Below are positions 1 through 5,749 of a stretch of DNA of 5,983 nt, piece by piece (positions within the stretch are counted from its first letter, which is position 1; each line of letters opens with the position of its first letter). The notes beneath the pieces are model-generated. The model made no database searches. It saw nothing but the letters and a program-made list of their open reading frames with translations, and was not told the DNA's origin. Position numbers and translations under genes: made by a program. The DNA comes from Desulfobacteraceae bacterium 4572_19 (GTDB taxonomy: Bacteria; Desulfobacterota; Desulfobacteria; Desulfobacterales; NBLS01): positions 1 through 5,983 of the forward strand of contig NBLS01000113.1 in assembly GCA_002084385.1 (NCBI GenBank), in the 5' to 3' direction.

Positions 1-183
1 TTTCTGTTGAGACAACCCTGTAACTTCCTGAATTACGGAGCTTTTTAAACCTGCCTTTATCATCTTTATTGCTGTTTTTAATATACCTTTTTTTTCACCT
101 TCTTCCCTGCCTTTTTTTTCACCTTCTTCCCTGCCTTTTTGCTCCCCTTCTAAAAACCATTTATCTGCTAATGTCTTCATCAT
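1..183 (-). pseudogene. Rpn-family nuclease/transposase-like protein, C-terminal remnant (runs off window)
   Basis: Read on the minus strand from ATG at 183 this gives 61 codons with no stop before the window edge. It begins MMKTLADKWFLEGEQKGREE, continues with lysine/glutamate/glycine repeats, and ends in a helical tail (AIKMIKAGLKSS, VIQEVTGLSQ). This is the typical C-terminal tail of Rpn (recombination-promoting nuclease, PD-(D/E)XK, formerly YhgA-like transposase) proteins; the catalytic domain is absent. The frame is open further upstream to 237, and AIPEIEGDK just before the ATG is also family-like, so the ATG was ancestrally internal. A GGAG Shine-Dalgarno lies 5-6 bases before it, so a short C-terminal protein could still be made. 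After removal of the mobile element at 230-385, the upstream frame continues as NIFSNDINKKLTKN, again Rpn-like. The gene is therefore a truncated copy interrupted by the element. Family assignment is by recall of the tail pattern. Confidence 0.7.
88..135 (-). repeat. Two exact 24-bp tandem repeats inside the Rpn tail
   Basis: Positions 88-111 and 112-135 are identical 24-bp units, each starting with a run of eight T on the plus strand. They encode the eight-residue unit KKGREEGE twice in a charged linker. Being a multiple of three, copy-number change would keep the frame; slippage in the T8 tracts would not. Charged repeats of this sort are common in Rpn tails. Confidence 0.9.
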
Positions 184-221
184 CTTATCTCCTTCTATTT
201 CAGGTATTGCGTTTTTAGTTA

Positions 222-229
222 GTTTTTTA
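222..229. repeat. Left target-site duplication of the 156-bp element
   Basis: GTTTTTTA at 222-229 is repeated exactly at 386-393, immediately outside the two ends of the element at 230-385. Eight bases is the duplication size known for IS66-family insertions. The sequence is low in complexity, so some chance matching is possible. However, the exact abutment to both terminal inverted repeats makes a true duplication likely. Confidence 0.85.
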
Positions 230-337
230 GTAAGCGTTCACAAGCACCTCATCTTCGCATAAACAGCTTGTCATATATAGGATAACTATTATATGCCAAG
301 CTGTTTATGCGAATATAAGGCAGTTGTGAACGCTTAC
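230..337. repeat. 108-bp imperfect palindrome forming most of the MITE
   Basis: Outer arms GTAAGCGTTCACAA (230-243) and its exact complement (324-337) pair over 14 bp. Inner arms at 255-270 and 297-312 pair exactly over 16 bp. The 11-base stretches between them (244-254, 313-323) pair poorly. The loop is itself nearly palindromic (CATATA at 272-277 with TATATG at 290-295, and ATAG with CTAT), leaving a GATAA apical loop. As single-stranded DNA or RNA this would form one long hairpin. Confidence 0.92.
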
Positions 338-385
338 AAATGTGAGATTACCGAAAAATCACATTTCTTGTTCGTGAACGGTTAC
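332..385 (+). repeat. 54-bp repeat core, copy A
   Basis: This stretch recurs in inverted orientation at 3015-3068 with 49 of 54 positions identical and no gaps. It contains a perfect 8-bp stem, AAATGTGA (338-345) with TCACATTT (359-366), around a 13-base loop containing ACCGAAAAA. It is bordered by the near-repeats GTGAACGCTTAC (326-337) and GTGAACGGTTAC (374-385). The second of these is the right terminal repeat of the MITE. Confidence 0.9.
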
Positions 386-393
386 GTTTTTTA
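386..393. repeat. Right target-site duplication of the 156-bp element
   Basis: GTTTTTTA, identical to 222-229 and directly adjoining the right terminal inverted repeat. Confidence 0.85.
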
Positions 394-394
394 T

Positions 395-436
395 TTATAT
401 CATTAGAAAATATATTTTTTCAGCTGGTAATGCCAT
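395..436 (-). pseudogene. Start stub resembling a Uma2-family (DUF820) endonuclease
   Basis: On the minus strand a strong AGGAGG Shine-Dalgarno (446-441) precedes ATG at 436. The peptide is MALPAEKIYFLMI and then a stop at 395-397. MALPAEK followed by an aromatic residue is a common opening of Uma2-family PD-(D/E)XK proteins in this group of bacteria, known from recall only. The matching segment stops after about ten codons, and shortly beyond lies the Rpn-like sequence in another frame. The simplest reading is a deletion that fused a Uma2 start to an Rpn tail and left the frame broken. The stretch is too short for certainty; it could instead be a genuine 13-residue peptide or chance. Confidence 0.35.
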
Positions 437-471
437 ATCTCCTCCTATTTTAAATAATTTTATCTCATATA

Positions 472-570
472 TTAAGATGGTATCCAGTGTTCTTCAAACC
501 GTTCGGTCATATCTTGGTGTTGTTTGATAAAACGCTGTTTTACAAATTTCATATTGTTTGGAATTTTCAT
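472..570 (-). CDS. Possible 32-residue small protein of unknown function
   Basis: A minus-strand frame from ATG at 570 to TAA at 472-474 encodes 32 residues. They are charged and amphipathic, with KFVKQRFIKQHQDMTERFEE as the core, ending HWIPS. It lies 35 bp upstream of the Uma2-like stub on the same strand, so it might be the first gene of a former pair or a remnant of a longer gene. I see no convincing Shine-Dalgarno, and I do not recognise the peptide. In AT-rich sequence a frame of this length can occur by chance. Confidence 0.25.
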   Translation of the reverse strand: MKIPNNMKFVKQRFIKQHQDMTERFEEHWIPS

Positions 571-877
571 ATAAAATACTACAATAAGTGTACAACTTAA
601 GTGAAATCAATTATACGCCAGTCGATATTTCGAATAACGCTACCTCATATTATGATAAATAATTGTTATTTGTCAATTGGTTTTTATTTTTTATAAATCA
701 TTTTTACCATAAAATTTAAACAGAATATTAGTAAACCTTAAAATTATCAATTTATTTTCAAGTGAAACATTGAAAAATTGACATTCATAAAAAACCTTGT
801 TAATAGTACTATATTCATTTTAAAAAAAATATCGATATTATAAATAATTACTTGATAAATATGCGAAAATAACTATT
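571..877. other. Very AT-rich intergenic stretch without a recognisable gene
   Basis: I see no credible coding frame, RNA gene or long repeat here. It contains a short palindrome TCGATATTTCGA near 622 and a weak inverted repeat GATAAATAA / TTATTTGTC around 655-675. A candidate promoter for rsmA lies near its 3' end. Confidence 0.5.
778..806 (+). promoter_or_regulatory. Candidate sigma-70 promoter for rsmA
   Basis: A perfect -35 TTGACA (778-783) is followed after 17 bases by TAATAG (801-806), a poor -10. An alternative -10 is TACTAT at 807-812, with too long a spacer. It lies about 70 bases before the rsmA start. The perfect -35 is suggestive, but the weak -10 in AT-rich DNA keeps this tentative. 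Confidence 0.35.
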
Positions 878-1623
878 ATGACATACCCTGGAACCCTTTT
901 AAAAACGTGGAAGTTATATTCAAAAAAGCAGATGGGACAAAATTTTCTGTCCGATCCGTCCACTGCAAAGATGATAGTTTCACGTTCAAACATATCAAAT
1001 GATGACATTGTTTTGGAAATAGGCTCTGGTCTGGGAGCATTAACTATTCCTGTGTCCATGATTGCAAACACTATTTATGCCGTTGAAAAAGATACACAAC
1101 TTTTGCCCCTTTTGCAAAGCGAACTTCTTATGGCAAAAGTTAATAATGTAGAGGTTATAAATTGTGATATTTTAAAATTTAACATTGCCTCTTTGTTTAA
1201 AGAAAAAAAAATAGTTGTCATGGGAAACCTTCCTTATAATATTTCATCCCAAATACTTGTTAAACTGATAGTTGCAAGAACAATGGTAAAAAAAGCTGTT
1301 TTTATGTTTCAAAAGGAACTTGCACAAAGAATTACAGCACCTCCCGGTTCCAGAGCATATGGCAGGCTTTCGGTGGCACTTCAATATTGTGCTGATATTC
1401 GTACCATAGCTTCTGTAAAATCTGATTTGTTTTATCCTAAACCCAAGGTGGATTCGGAAGTAATTGAGATAATATTTAAAGATAAGATTGATTTTCCTGC
1501 CAACGATGAACAACTGTTTCTTAACGTAATAAAAGCCAAATAGATTATAAAAGAAGAGCTGAAACTCTTTCAGTAAATGAATTTACTATGTTAAGTAACT
1601 GTCTTAAGGAACAAAATTTATGA
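878..1623 (+). pseudogene. rsmA: 16S rRNA dimethyladenosine transferase RsmA/KsgA, internal deletion with frameshift
   Basis: RsmA dimethylates the two adjacent adenines in the 3'-terminal hairpin of 16S rRNA during small-subunit assembly. The first frame (878-1543, 221 residues) has the RsmA signature: GQNFLSDPSTA (20-30), SAM motif VLEIGSGLGALT (45-56) with acidic E70, the catalytic NLPY (117-120) and FYPKPKVDS (185-193). It breaks off after LFLNVIKA at 220. Directly after, one frame over, DYKRRAETLSVNEFTMLSN (from 1543) is the normal RsmA C-terminus and ends at TGA 1621-1623. What is missing is the C-terminal-domain stretch that usually starts AFxxRRKTLKN, roughly 35 residues. The old stop overlaps the next gene's start as ATGA, showing the original frame and translational coupling. 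A truncated methylase domain could still be made; activity is doubtful. No strong Shine-Dalgarno precedes the ATG at 878. Confidence 0.88.
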
Positions 1624-3011
1624 AACCGGATAATACAAATATTGATAGATTAATAGAAATAGTAAAAGCTGGCGGAGTTATTAAAACAGGTGTTAATGTT
1701 TACAATAAAAAAGGATTGCTGTTATTAAATAAAGATATCTCTGTAAGCCATGTCCGCATACTTACCAATATAAAAAAAAACGGTGTTTTAACAATTCCAA
1801 TAGATATAGATAATGATGGAGGTATGTGGGACAAAAGTGGTAAACTAATTTTATCTGATGTTAAAAAAAGAGATGTTAAAAAAAATAAAAAAACCATAAC
1901 TTCAGAGATTTTCCCTGAGATTAAAGCAAAAATAAAAGCCATCACCGAATTAAAAAAAGAAGCCTCAAAAAAATATAATAACGCTAAAACAAACATTAAA
2001 ACTGTACTTGCCGATATTAAAAAAACCGGTGGGAAATTTGATTTCCAATCAGTTGAACATACTGTAAATGATCTGTTGGATTTTCTAACAGAAAATGATA
2101 ATGCATTCTCCTATATTGCAAAAGAAATTTTTTCTTATGATGATTATCTATACAGTCACAGTACAAATGTCTGCACCATAGGTTCTGCTGTATTAAATAA
2201 ATTTAACACTGATTTTGCAAATTCAAGCCATCTTGTTTCAGATAAAAATAAAAAACTGTCCAACTCTGTTAGACTTCATAACAGTAAAAATTCAGATGTA
2301 ATTATACATTATACGCCCGAAGAGATGAGAAGTATCGCCATAGGATATTTTCTACACGATGTAGGTAAGGTTTTAATTCCTGATTATATACTCAATAAAA
2401 AAGGAAAATTTACCGACGAAGAGTTTGCTATTGTAAAAACACACTCCTATGAAAAAAGTGTTGAAGTTCTAAAAAGGAATAAGCAACAAAGCCCTTTTAT
2501 CTTAAATGCTGCAAAATATCACCATAGTGCCCTTTTTAAAGGCGAGAAAGGTTGTTACCCTGACGATAAAACACCGGCAGAACTTCCAGCTTATGTTAAA
2601 ATATGTAAATTTGCAGATATATATGATGCCATGACTTCAAAAAGGTGTTATAAGGATGCGTTTAATCCAATTGGCGTGGTAACAAATATTTTTAGGGAGT
2701 ACGTTGGCAAAGATAATGTGTTGCAAACTATTTTACGTTCGTTTGTTCAAACAATCGGAATTTGTCCTCCCGGAAGTATTGTTTATCTTAAAAATGGGCA
2801 AATGGCATATATTATTGATAGTGCAGGTCCTCTTATTCTGCCTTTTACCGATTTTAACGGCAAAACCCTTTCAATAAAACCGGATGTCGTGGATCTTGGG
2901 CAAAAAAAGGAATTGGAAAAATTTGGTATTGATGATAAAAGGACAATTAAAAATCCGGCGGATGTATCTAATTTGTTACCCGCATATCTCAAGGAGATGA
3001 TTGAAAATTAA
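1620..3011 (+). CDS. HD-GYP-type metal-dependent phosphohydrolase with variant GYP motif
   Basis: A 463-residue cytoplasmic protein with no signal peptide or membrane segment. Residues about 10-60 form a small N-terminal domain (GVNVYNKKGLLLL, then SHVRILTN) of the kind found before HD-GYP domains. Residues 80-130 are lysine-rich and helical. The HD-GYP core runs from about 145 to 370: HSTNV (180-184), HDVGK (246-250), THS with H275, HH (301-302) and FADIYDAMTSKR (331-342). These histidines and aspartates are the expected metal ligands. The GYP motif is altered: the usual DGxGYP reads EKGCYP (309-314). A loop of about 40 residues (195-235) separates the first histidine segment from HD. Residues 370-430 form a C-terminal module. 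HD-GYP proteins typically hydrolyse cyclic di-GMP, but the altered motif makes that substrate uncertain. It starts within the former rsmA stop (ATGA), so it was probably co-translated with rsmA. Confidence 0.88.
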   Translation: MKPDNTNIDRLIEIVKAGGVIKTGVNVYNKKGLLLLNKDISVSHVRILTNIKKNGVLTIPIDIDNDGGMWDKSGKLILSDVKKRDVKKNKKTITSEIFPEIKAKIKAITELKKEASKKYNNAKTNIKTVLADIKKTGGKFDFQSVEHTVNDLLDFLTENDNAFSYIAKEIFSYDDYLYSHSTNVCTIGSAVLNKFNTDFANSSHLVSDKNKKLSNSVRLHNSKNSDVIIHYTPEEMRSIAIGYFLHDVGKVLIPDYILNKKGKFTDEEFAIVKTHSYEKSVEVLKRNKQQSPFILNAAKYHHSALFKGEKGCYPDDKTPAELPAYVKICKFADIYDAMTSKRCYKDAFNPIGVVTNIFREYVGKDNVLQTILRSFVQTIGICPPGSIVYLKNGQMAYIIDSAGPLILPFTDFNGKTLSIKPDVVDLGQKKELEKFGIDDKRTIKNPADVSNLLPAYLKEMIEN

Positions 3012-3014
3012 TGT

Positions 3015-3068
3015 GTACCCATTCACAAACAAGAAATGTGATTTTTCGGTAAATTCACATTTGTAAGC
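3015..3068 (-). repeat. 54-bp repeat core, copy B (inverted relative to copy A)
   Basis: The reverse complement matches 332-385 at 49 of 54 positions without gaps, including the stem AAATGTGA/TCACATTT. Its outer end reads GTACCCATTCAC, a diverged version (10 of 12) of the MITE end GTAACCGTTCAC. It begins four bases after the stop of the HD-GYP gene. The other side continues into a compact palindrome AGCCCTTAGGGCT (3066-3078). I find no matching 8-bp duplication around it, so it is either an older, decayed element or part of a composite. Confidence 0.88.
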
Positions 3069-3119
3069 CCTTAGGGCTCACAAAAAAATAACTTATACTT
3101 CTTAAACGCTGATATTCTA

Positions 3120-3184
3120 ATTGGATTACGTTGTGAAAGCTCAAAATACGATAGTATTCCTACGCTTTCACAACGTAACCCAAT
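3120..3184. repeat. 65-bp palindrome immediately before the dapL remnant
   Basis: Arms at 3120-3140 and 3164-3184 are complementary over 21 bp with one mismatch (ATTGGATTACG... against ...CGTAACCCAAT). The loop contains a second stem, AATAC (3145-3149) with GTATT (3154-3158), around a GATA tetraloop. The arms include TTGTGAAAGC, reminiscent of TTGTGAACGC in the MITE. The dapL-like reading frame resumes within a few bases of the right arm. Confidence 0.92.
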
Positions 3185-3185
3185 C

Positions 3186-4361
3186 AAGCATCTCAACACT
3201 GCAAAAAGAGTTTCAACATATCAGGAAAATAATCCTGAGAAGAAAATTATTAAACTTGGTATCGGTGATGTAACGAGGGCACTTCCACCGGCATGTGTTA
3301 CAGCTTTCCACCTTGCAGTGGACGAAATGGCTGCTGATGCATCTTTTAGGGGCTACGGTCCGGAACAGGGATATCAATTTTTGCGTGAAAAAATTGCATT
3401 GCACGATTTTCAAAACAATGGAATGGATATTTCAGCAGATGAAGTTTTTGTCAGTGATGGAGCCAAATGTGATACCGCAAATATTCAGGAGATATTTTCA
3501 ACAGATATTAAAATAGCCATCCCTGATCCGGTTTATCCGGTTTATCTTGATACAAATGTAATGGCAGGACGAACAGGCATATTTGCAGATGGCAGATACG
3601 AAAAGATTGTTTATCTTGATGGCAACAGCGAAAACGGTTTTATCCCTGATATTCCAAAAGAGCCAGTGGATCTTATATATCTTTGTTTTCCCAATAATCC
3701 AACAGGCAGTACCATTACAAAGGAACAACTTCAAAAATGGGTTGATTTTGCAAGGGAAACCAAAGCCTTAATTCTTTATGATGCAGCTTACGAGGCGTTT
3801 ATTACAGATGATTCTTTGCCCCATTCCATTTATGAAGTTAAAGGTGCAAAAGAGGTAGCCATAGAGTTTAGAAGTTTTTCAAAAACAGCAGGATTTACAG
3901 GAACAAGATGTGCGTATATTATTGTTCCAAAAGAGTGTGTAGCCTACGATCAAACAGGAGGAAAACACTCTTTGCATACCCTGTGGGGCCGTCGGCACAG
4001 TACAAAATTCAATGGTGTATCATATCCTGTCCAGAAAGCTGCTGAAGCTGTATATAGTGATGAAGGTAGGATGCAGGTAAAAGAACTTGTGAATTATTAT
4101 CTTGCTAATGCAAACCTTATAAGAGATGAAATATCAAAACTTGGTTATGACTTTATTGGTGGCGAAAACTCTCCTTATATCTGGATTAACGGCAAAGTTA
4201 ACTCATGGGACTTTTTTGATCTTCTTCTTGAAAAAGCTGCCGTTGTGTGTACTCCGGGTGAAGGGTTTGGAACATGTGGCAGGGGGTATATAAGAATTAG
4301 TGCCTTTAACAGTTATGCTAACGTTGCAGAGGCAATGAAGAGAATTAAAGAAAATATTTAA
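3186..4361 (+). pseudogene. dapL: LL-diaminopimelate aminotransferase, start codon lost
   Basis: DapL converts tetrahydrodipicolinate and glutamate directly to LL-diaminopimelate for lysine and peptidoglycan synthesis, using PLP. Homology begins at about 3189 with [18 protein letters not shown], then [14 protein letters not shown] and [13 protein letters not shown]. Other landmarks are the PNNPTG loop, LYDAAYE (PLP aspartate) and the PLP lysine in [12 protein letters not shown] near 3882. The end, [12 protein letters not shown], is normal. From 3189 the protein is about 390 residues, against roughly 410 for the family, so only some 20 N-terminal residues are missing. No ATG, GTG or TTG occurs in frame between the stop at 3072-3074 and GTG 3318. 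A start at 3318 would lose the GIGDVTR segment. The missing end is replaced by the palindromic repeats at 3015-3184. Apart from that, the frame is clean, suggesting recent damage, an unusual start, or misassembly. Confidence 0.85.
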
Positions 4362-4364
4362 GAT

Positions 4365-4385
4365 ACAGGGCTACGTCTGTTTTTT
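4365..4385 (+). terminator. Weak candidate intrinsic terminator after dapL
   Basis: ACAGG (4365-4369) can pair with TCTGT (4376-4380, including one G-U) and the last base starts a run of six T (4380-4385). The stem is short, so this is only a possibility. Its position, four bases after the dapL stop, fits. Confidence 0.25.
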
Positions 4386-4400
4386 GGACATTCATAGCAT

Positions 4401-4429
4401 TTGTCATTATTATACATATGCTATATATT
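4401..4429 (+). promoter_or_regulatory. Candidate sigma-70 promoter for moeA
   Basis: TTGTCA (4401-4406, five of six) and TATATT (4424-4429, five of six) are separated by exactly 17 bases. They lie about 80 bases before the moeA start, in the 150-bp gap after dapL. A GAGG Shine-Dalgarno (4498-4501) stands 10 bases before the ATG at 4512. Together they indicate that moeA had its own transcription start. Confidence 0.55.
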
Positions 4430-4511
4430 CTGGTTTACAAATATGTAAGATCATGTCTAATTTATGCCTTGGAAAAAGGGTTGATTTTACGAAGTCTGAG
4501 GTAAATATTTA

Positions 4512-5615
4512 ATGAAAGAATTTTTTAAGGTAACCGAAATAAGCAATGTTCTTGAATTTGCCGATTTATTCCCCAAAACAGAAATTGAAAAAATTCCTCT
4601 TTTGGAAACATACGGACGAATTCTTGCTGAAGATATTGTATCAGATGTAGATCTTCCCGATTTTGCACGCTCGACTATGGACGGTTATGCAATAAAAGCC
4701 TCTTCTTCTTTTGGTGCGTCAGAAAGTATTCCGGCATTTCTTAATATCAAAGGCAGTGTTTTGATGGGGGAAGTACCGGATTTTTCCATAGGCACAGGAG
4801 AGGCCGCTAAAATATCCACCGGAGGTATGTTGCCAGAGGGTGCAAATAGCGTTGTTATGGTTGAATATACTGAAGCAATAGATGATTTAACCATAGAAGT
4901 TTATAAAAGCGTTGCTCCCGGTCAACATATTGTTGAAATTGGTGAGGATTTTAAAAAAAAAGAGCTGATACTTCAAAAAGGCTGCAAAATAAGAGCTCAG
5001 GAAACAGGACTTCTTGCAGCATTTGGATATGAGACTGTGCCGGTTTACAAAAAACCGGTTGTTGCTGTTATCTCTACAGGAGACGAAGTTGTACCCATAA
5101 ATAAAAAACCGACCATGGGAAGTATTAGAGATATTAACAGCTATTCACTATCGAGTTTAATAAAAGAGGCCGGAGCAAAACCTTTGCTTATGGGAATAGT
5201 TGAAGATAATTTTGATTCTCTTTGTAACTATTCCAAAGATGCTTTAAATAAAGCAGATATGGTTATCGTTTCCGGTGGAAGCTCTGTTGGAACTCGTGAT
5301 TTTACAATTGATACACTATCCCCGGTAAACCTACAATTCTTGCAAAATCGGGTGATAAACCATTTTGGGGACTTCCGGGTCATGTGGTATCGGCCATGAT
5401 AGTTTTTAAAGTGGTTGTAAAAAAATTTATCCCAGGGAAGAGTGGATTATATTCGGGTAAAGCTTGTAACTAAAGAGAACAAACTTACGGCAGAGCCTGT
5501 TCTCGGAAAATCCGGTATGATTAATACAATGATAAAAGCAGATGGTTTGGTGACAATAGGATTAGATGATGAAGGTTTAGAGAAAGGAACATTGGTTCAG
5601 GTTCTTTTGATATAA
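4512..5615 (+). pseudogene. moeA: Molybdopterin molybdenumtransferase MoeA with two internal deletions
   Basis: MoeA inserts molybdate into adenylylated molybdopterin in Moco synthesis. Frame one (4512 to about 5319) is typical: RSTMDGYA (53-60), ISTGGMLPEGANSVVMVE (101-118), VISTGDEVV (186-194), DINSYSL (207-213) and the active-site SGGSSVGTRDF (254-264). After TIDTLS the family sequence jumps to PGKPTILAKSG in another frame (from about 5321), losing roughly 15 residues. This second piece, with FWGLPGHVVSAMIVF, runs to about 5428. The text then returns to the first frame as SQGRVDYIRVKL and continues to TAA 5613-5615 with a normal C-terminal domain IV, losing perhaps 25-30 more residues. Read literally, translation stops at 5399 after 295 residues, without the domain parts after 5320. 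The two shifts cancel in net frame. The remaining text has no other stops. Alternative: two assembly gaps in an intact gene. Confidence 0.87.
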
Positions 5616-5618
5616 TTT

Positions 5619-5657
5619 GCCATGGCGGATAATGCACCACACTAAAATATGAAAGTT
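5619..5657 (+). repeat. 39-bp interspersed repeat, unit 1
   Basis: Matches 5711-5749 at 31 of 39 positions without gaps, beginning GCCATGGCG and ending ATGAAAGTT. The preceding TATAAT (5611-5616) also matches a TATAAT before unit 2 (5704-5709). The repeat unit therefore appears to reach into the end of moeA and includes its TAA stop. Confidence 0.8.
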
Positions 5658-5705
5658 AGGTACATGCTTATTGGGCAACCACAAGGGTTTGCCCCTACTT
5701 TCATA
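5648..5705. repeat. REP/BIME-like inverted repeat around a GC-rich hairpin
   Basis: TATGAAAGT (5648-5656) and ACTTTCATA (5697-5705) are exact 9-bp complements. They enclose a hairpin GGGCAACC (5673-5680) / GGTTTGCCC (5686-5694) with a one-base bulge. Hairpins of the form GGGCAACCACAAGGGTTGCCC are recalled as widespread intergenic repeats in this bacterial group. It could act as a transcription terminator or mRNA-end stabiliser after moeA. Confidence 0.7.
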
Positions 5706-5710
5706 TAATC

Positions 5711-5749
5711 GCCACGGCGAATAGTACGCCACAACAAAAAATGAAAGTT
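5711..5749 (+). repeat. 39-bp interspersed repeat, unit 2
   Basis: Direct-oriented partner of 5619-5657. Its terminal ATGAAAG can pair with CTTTCAT at 5773-5779, giving a second, longer-looped inverted repeat that ends about 30 bases before the next start codon. Confidence 0.78.

Larger units (their letters stand above)
230..385. mobile_element. 156-bp MITE-like element, probably IS66-derived
   Basis: The element starts GTAAGCGTTCAC (230-241) and ends GTGAACGGTTAC (374-385). These are 12-bp terminal inverted repeats with one mismatch. It is flanked on both sides by the 8-bp direct repeat GTTTTTTA. It holds no reading frame, only a 108-bp imperfect palindrome (230-337) followed by a small stem-loop core (332-385). 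Known of the family: IS66 elements have termini beginning GTAA and make 8-bp duplications, so this is inferred to be a non-autonomous element mobilised by an IS66 transposase elsewhere in the genome. It sits inside the Rpn remnant, whose minus-strand frame rejoins when element and one duplication are removed. Alternative: a REP/BIME-type element whose flanks match by chance. Confidence 0.8.

Noticed and set aside
230..337. Integron attC site
   Set aside because: The palindrome has the right general look, but the ends lack the RYYYAAC and GTTRRRY core sites, and the 8-bp duplication with GTAA ends fits transposition better.
838..1071. Minus-strand frames within rsmA, the HD-GYP gene, dapL and moeA
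   Set aside because: They lie opposite or out of frame with genes that show clear family motifs, and their translations show no recognisable domains.
3066..3088. Terminator after the HD-GYP gene (AGCCCTTAGGGCT palindrome)
   Set aside because: The stem has a one-base centre, is followed by A rather than T on the plus strand, and is better explained as part of the repeat element.
3094..3099. Outward promoter TATACT inside the repeat cluster driving dapL
   Set aside because: The hexamer is good, but no convincing -35 lies at the right distance, and there is no start codon for it to serve.
3318..4361. dapL as an intact 347-residue gene starting at GTG 3318
   Set aside because: Clear DapL homology including GIGDVTR continues in frame about 45 codons upstream, so the GTG is internal valine.
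4512..5399. moeA as a complete 295-residue protein
   Set aside because: The residues after TIDTLS are out-of-frame text; the true MoeA sequence continues in another frame and ends at 5615.
5619..5749. CRISPR array
   Set aside because: Only two diverged 39-bp units separated by a 53-bp stretch holding its own hairpin; no regular spacers or cas genes.
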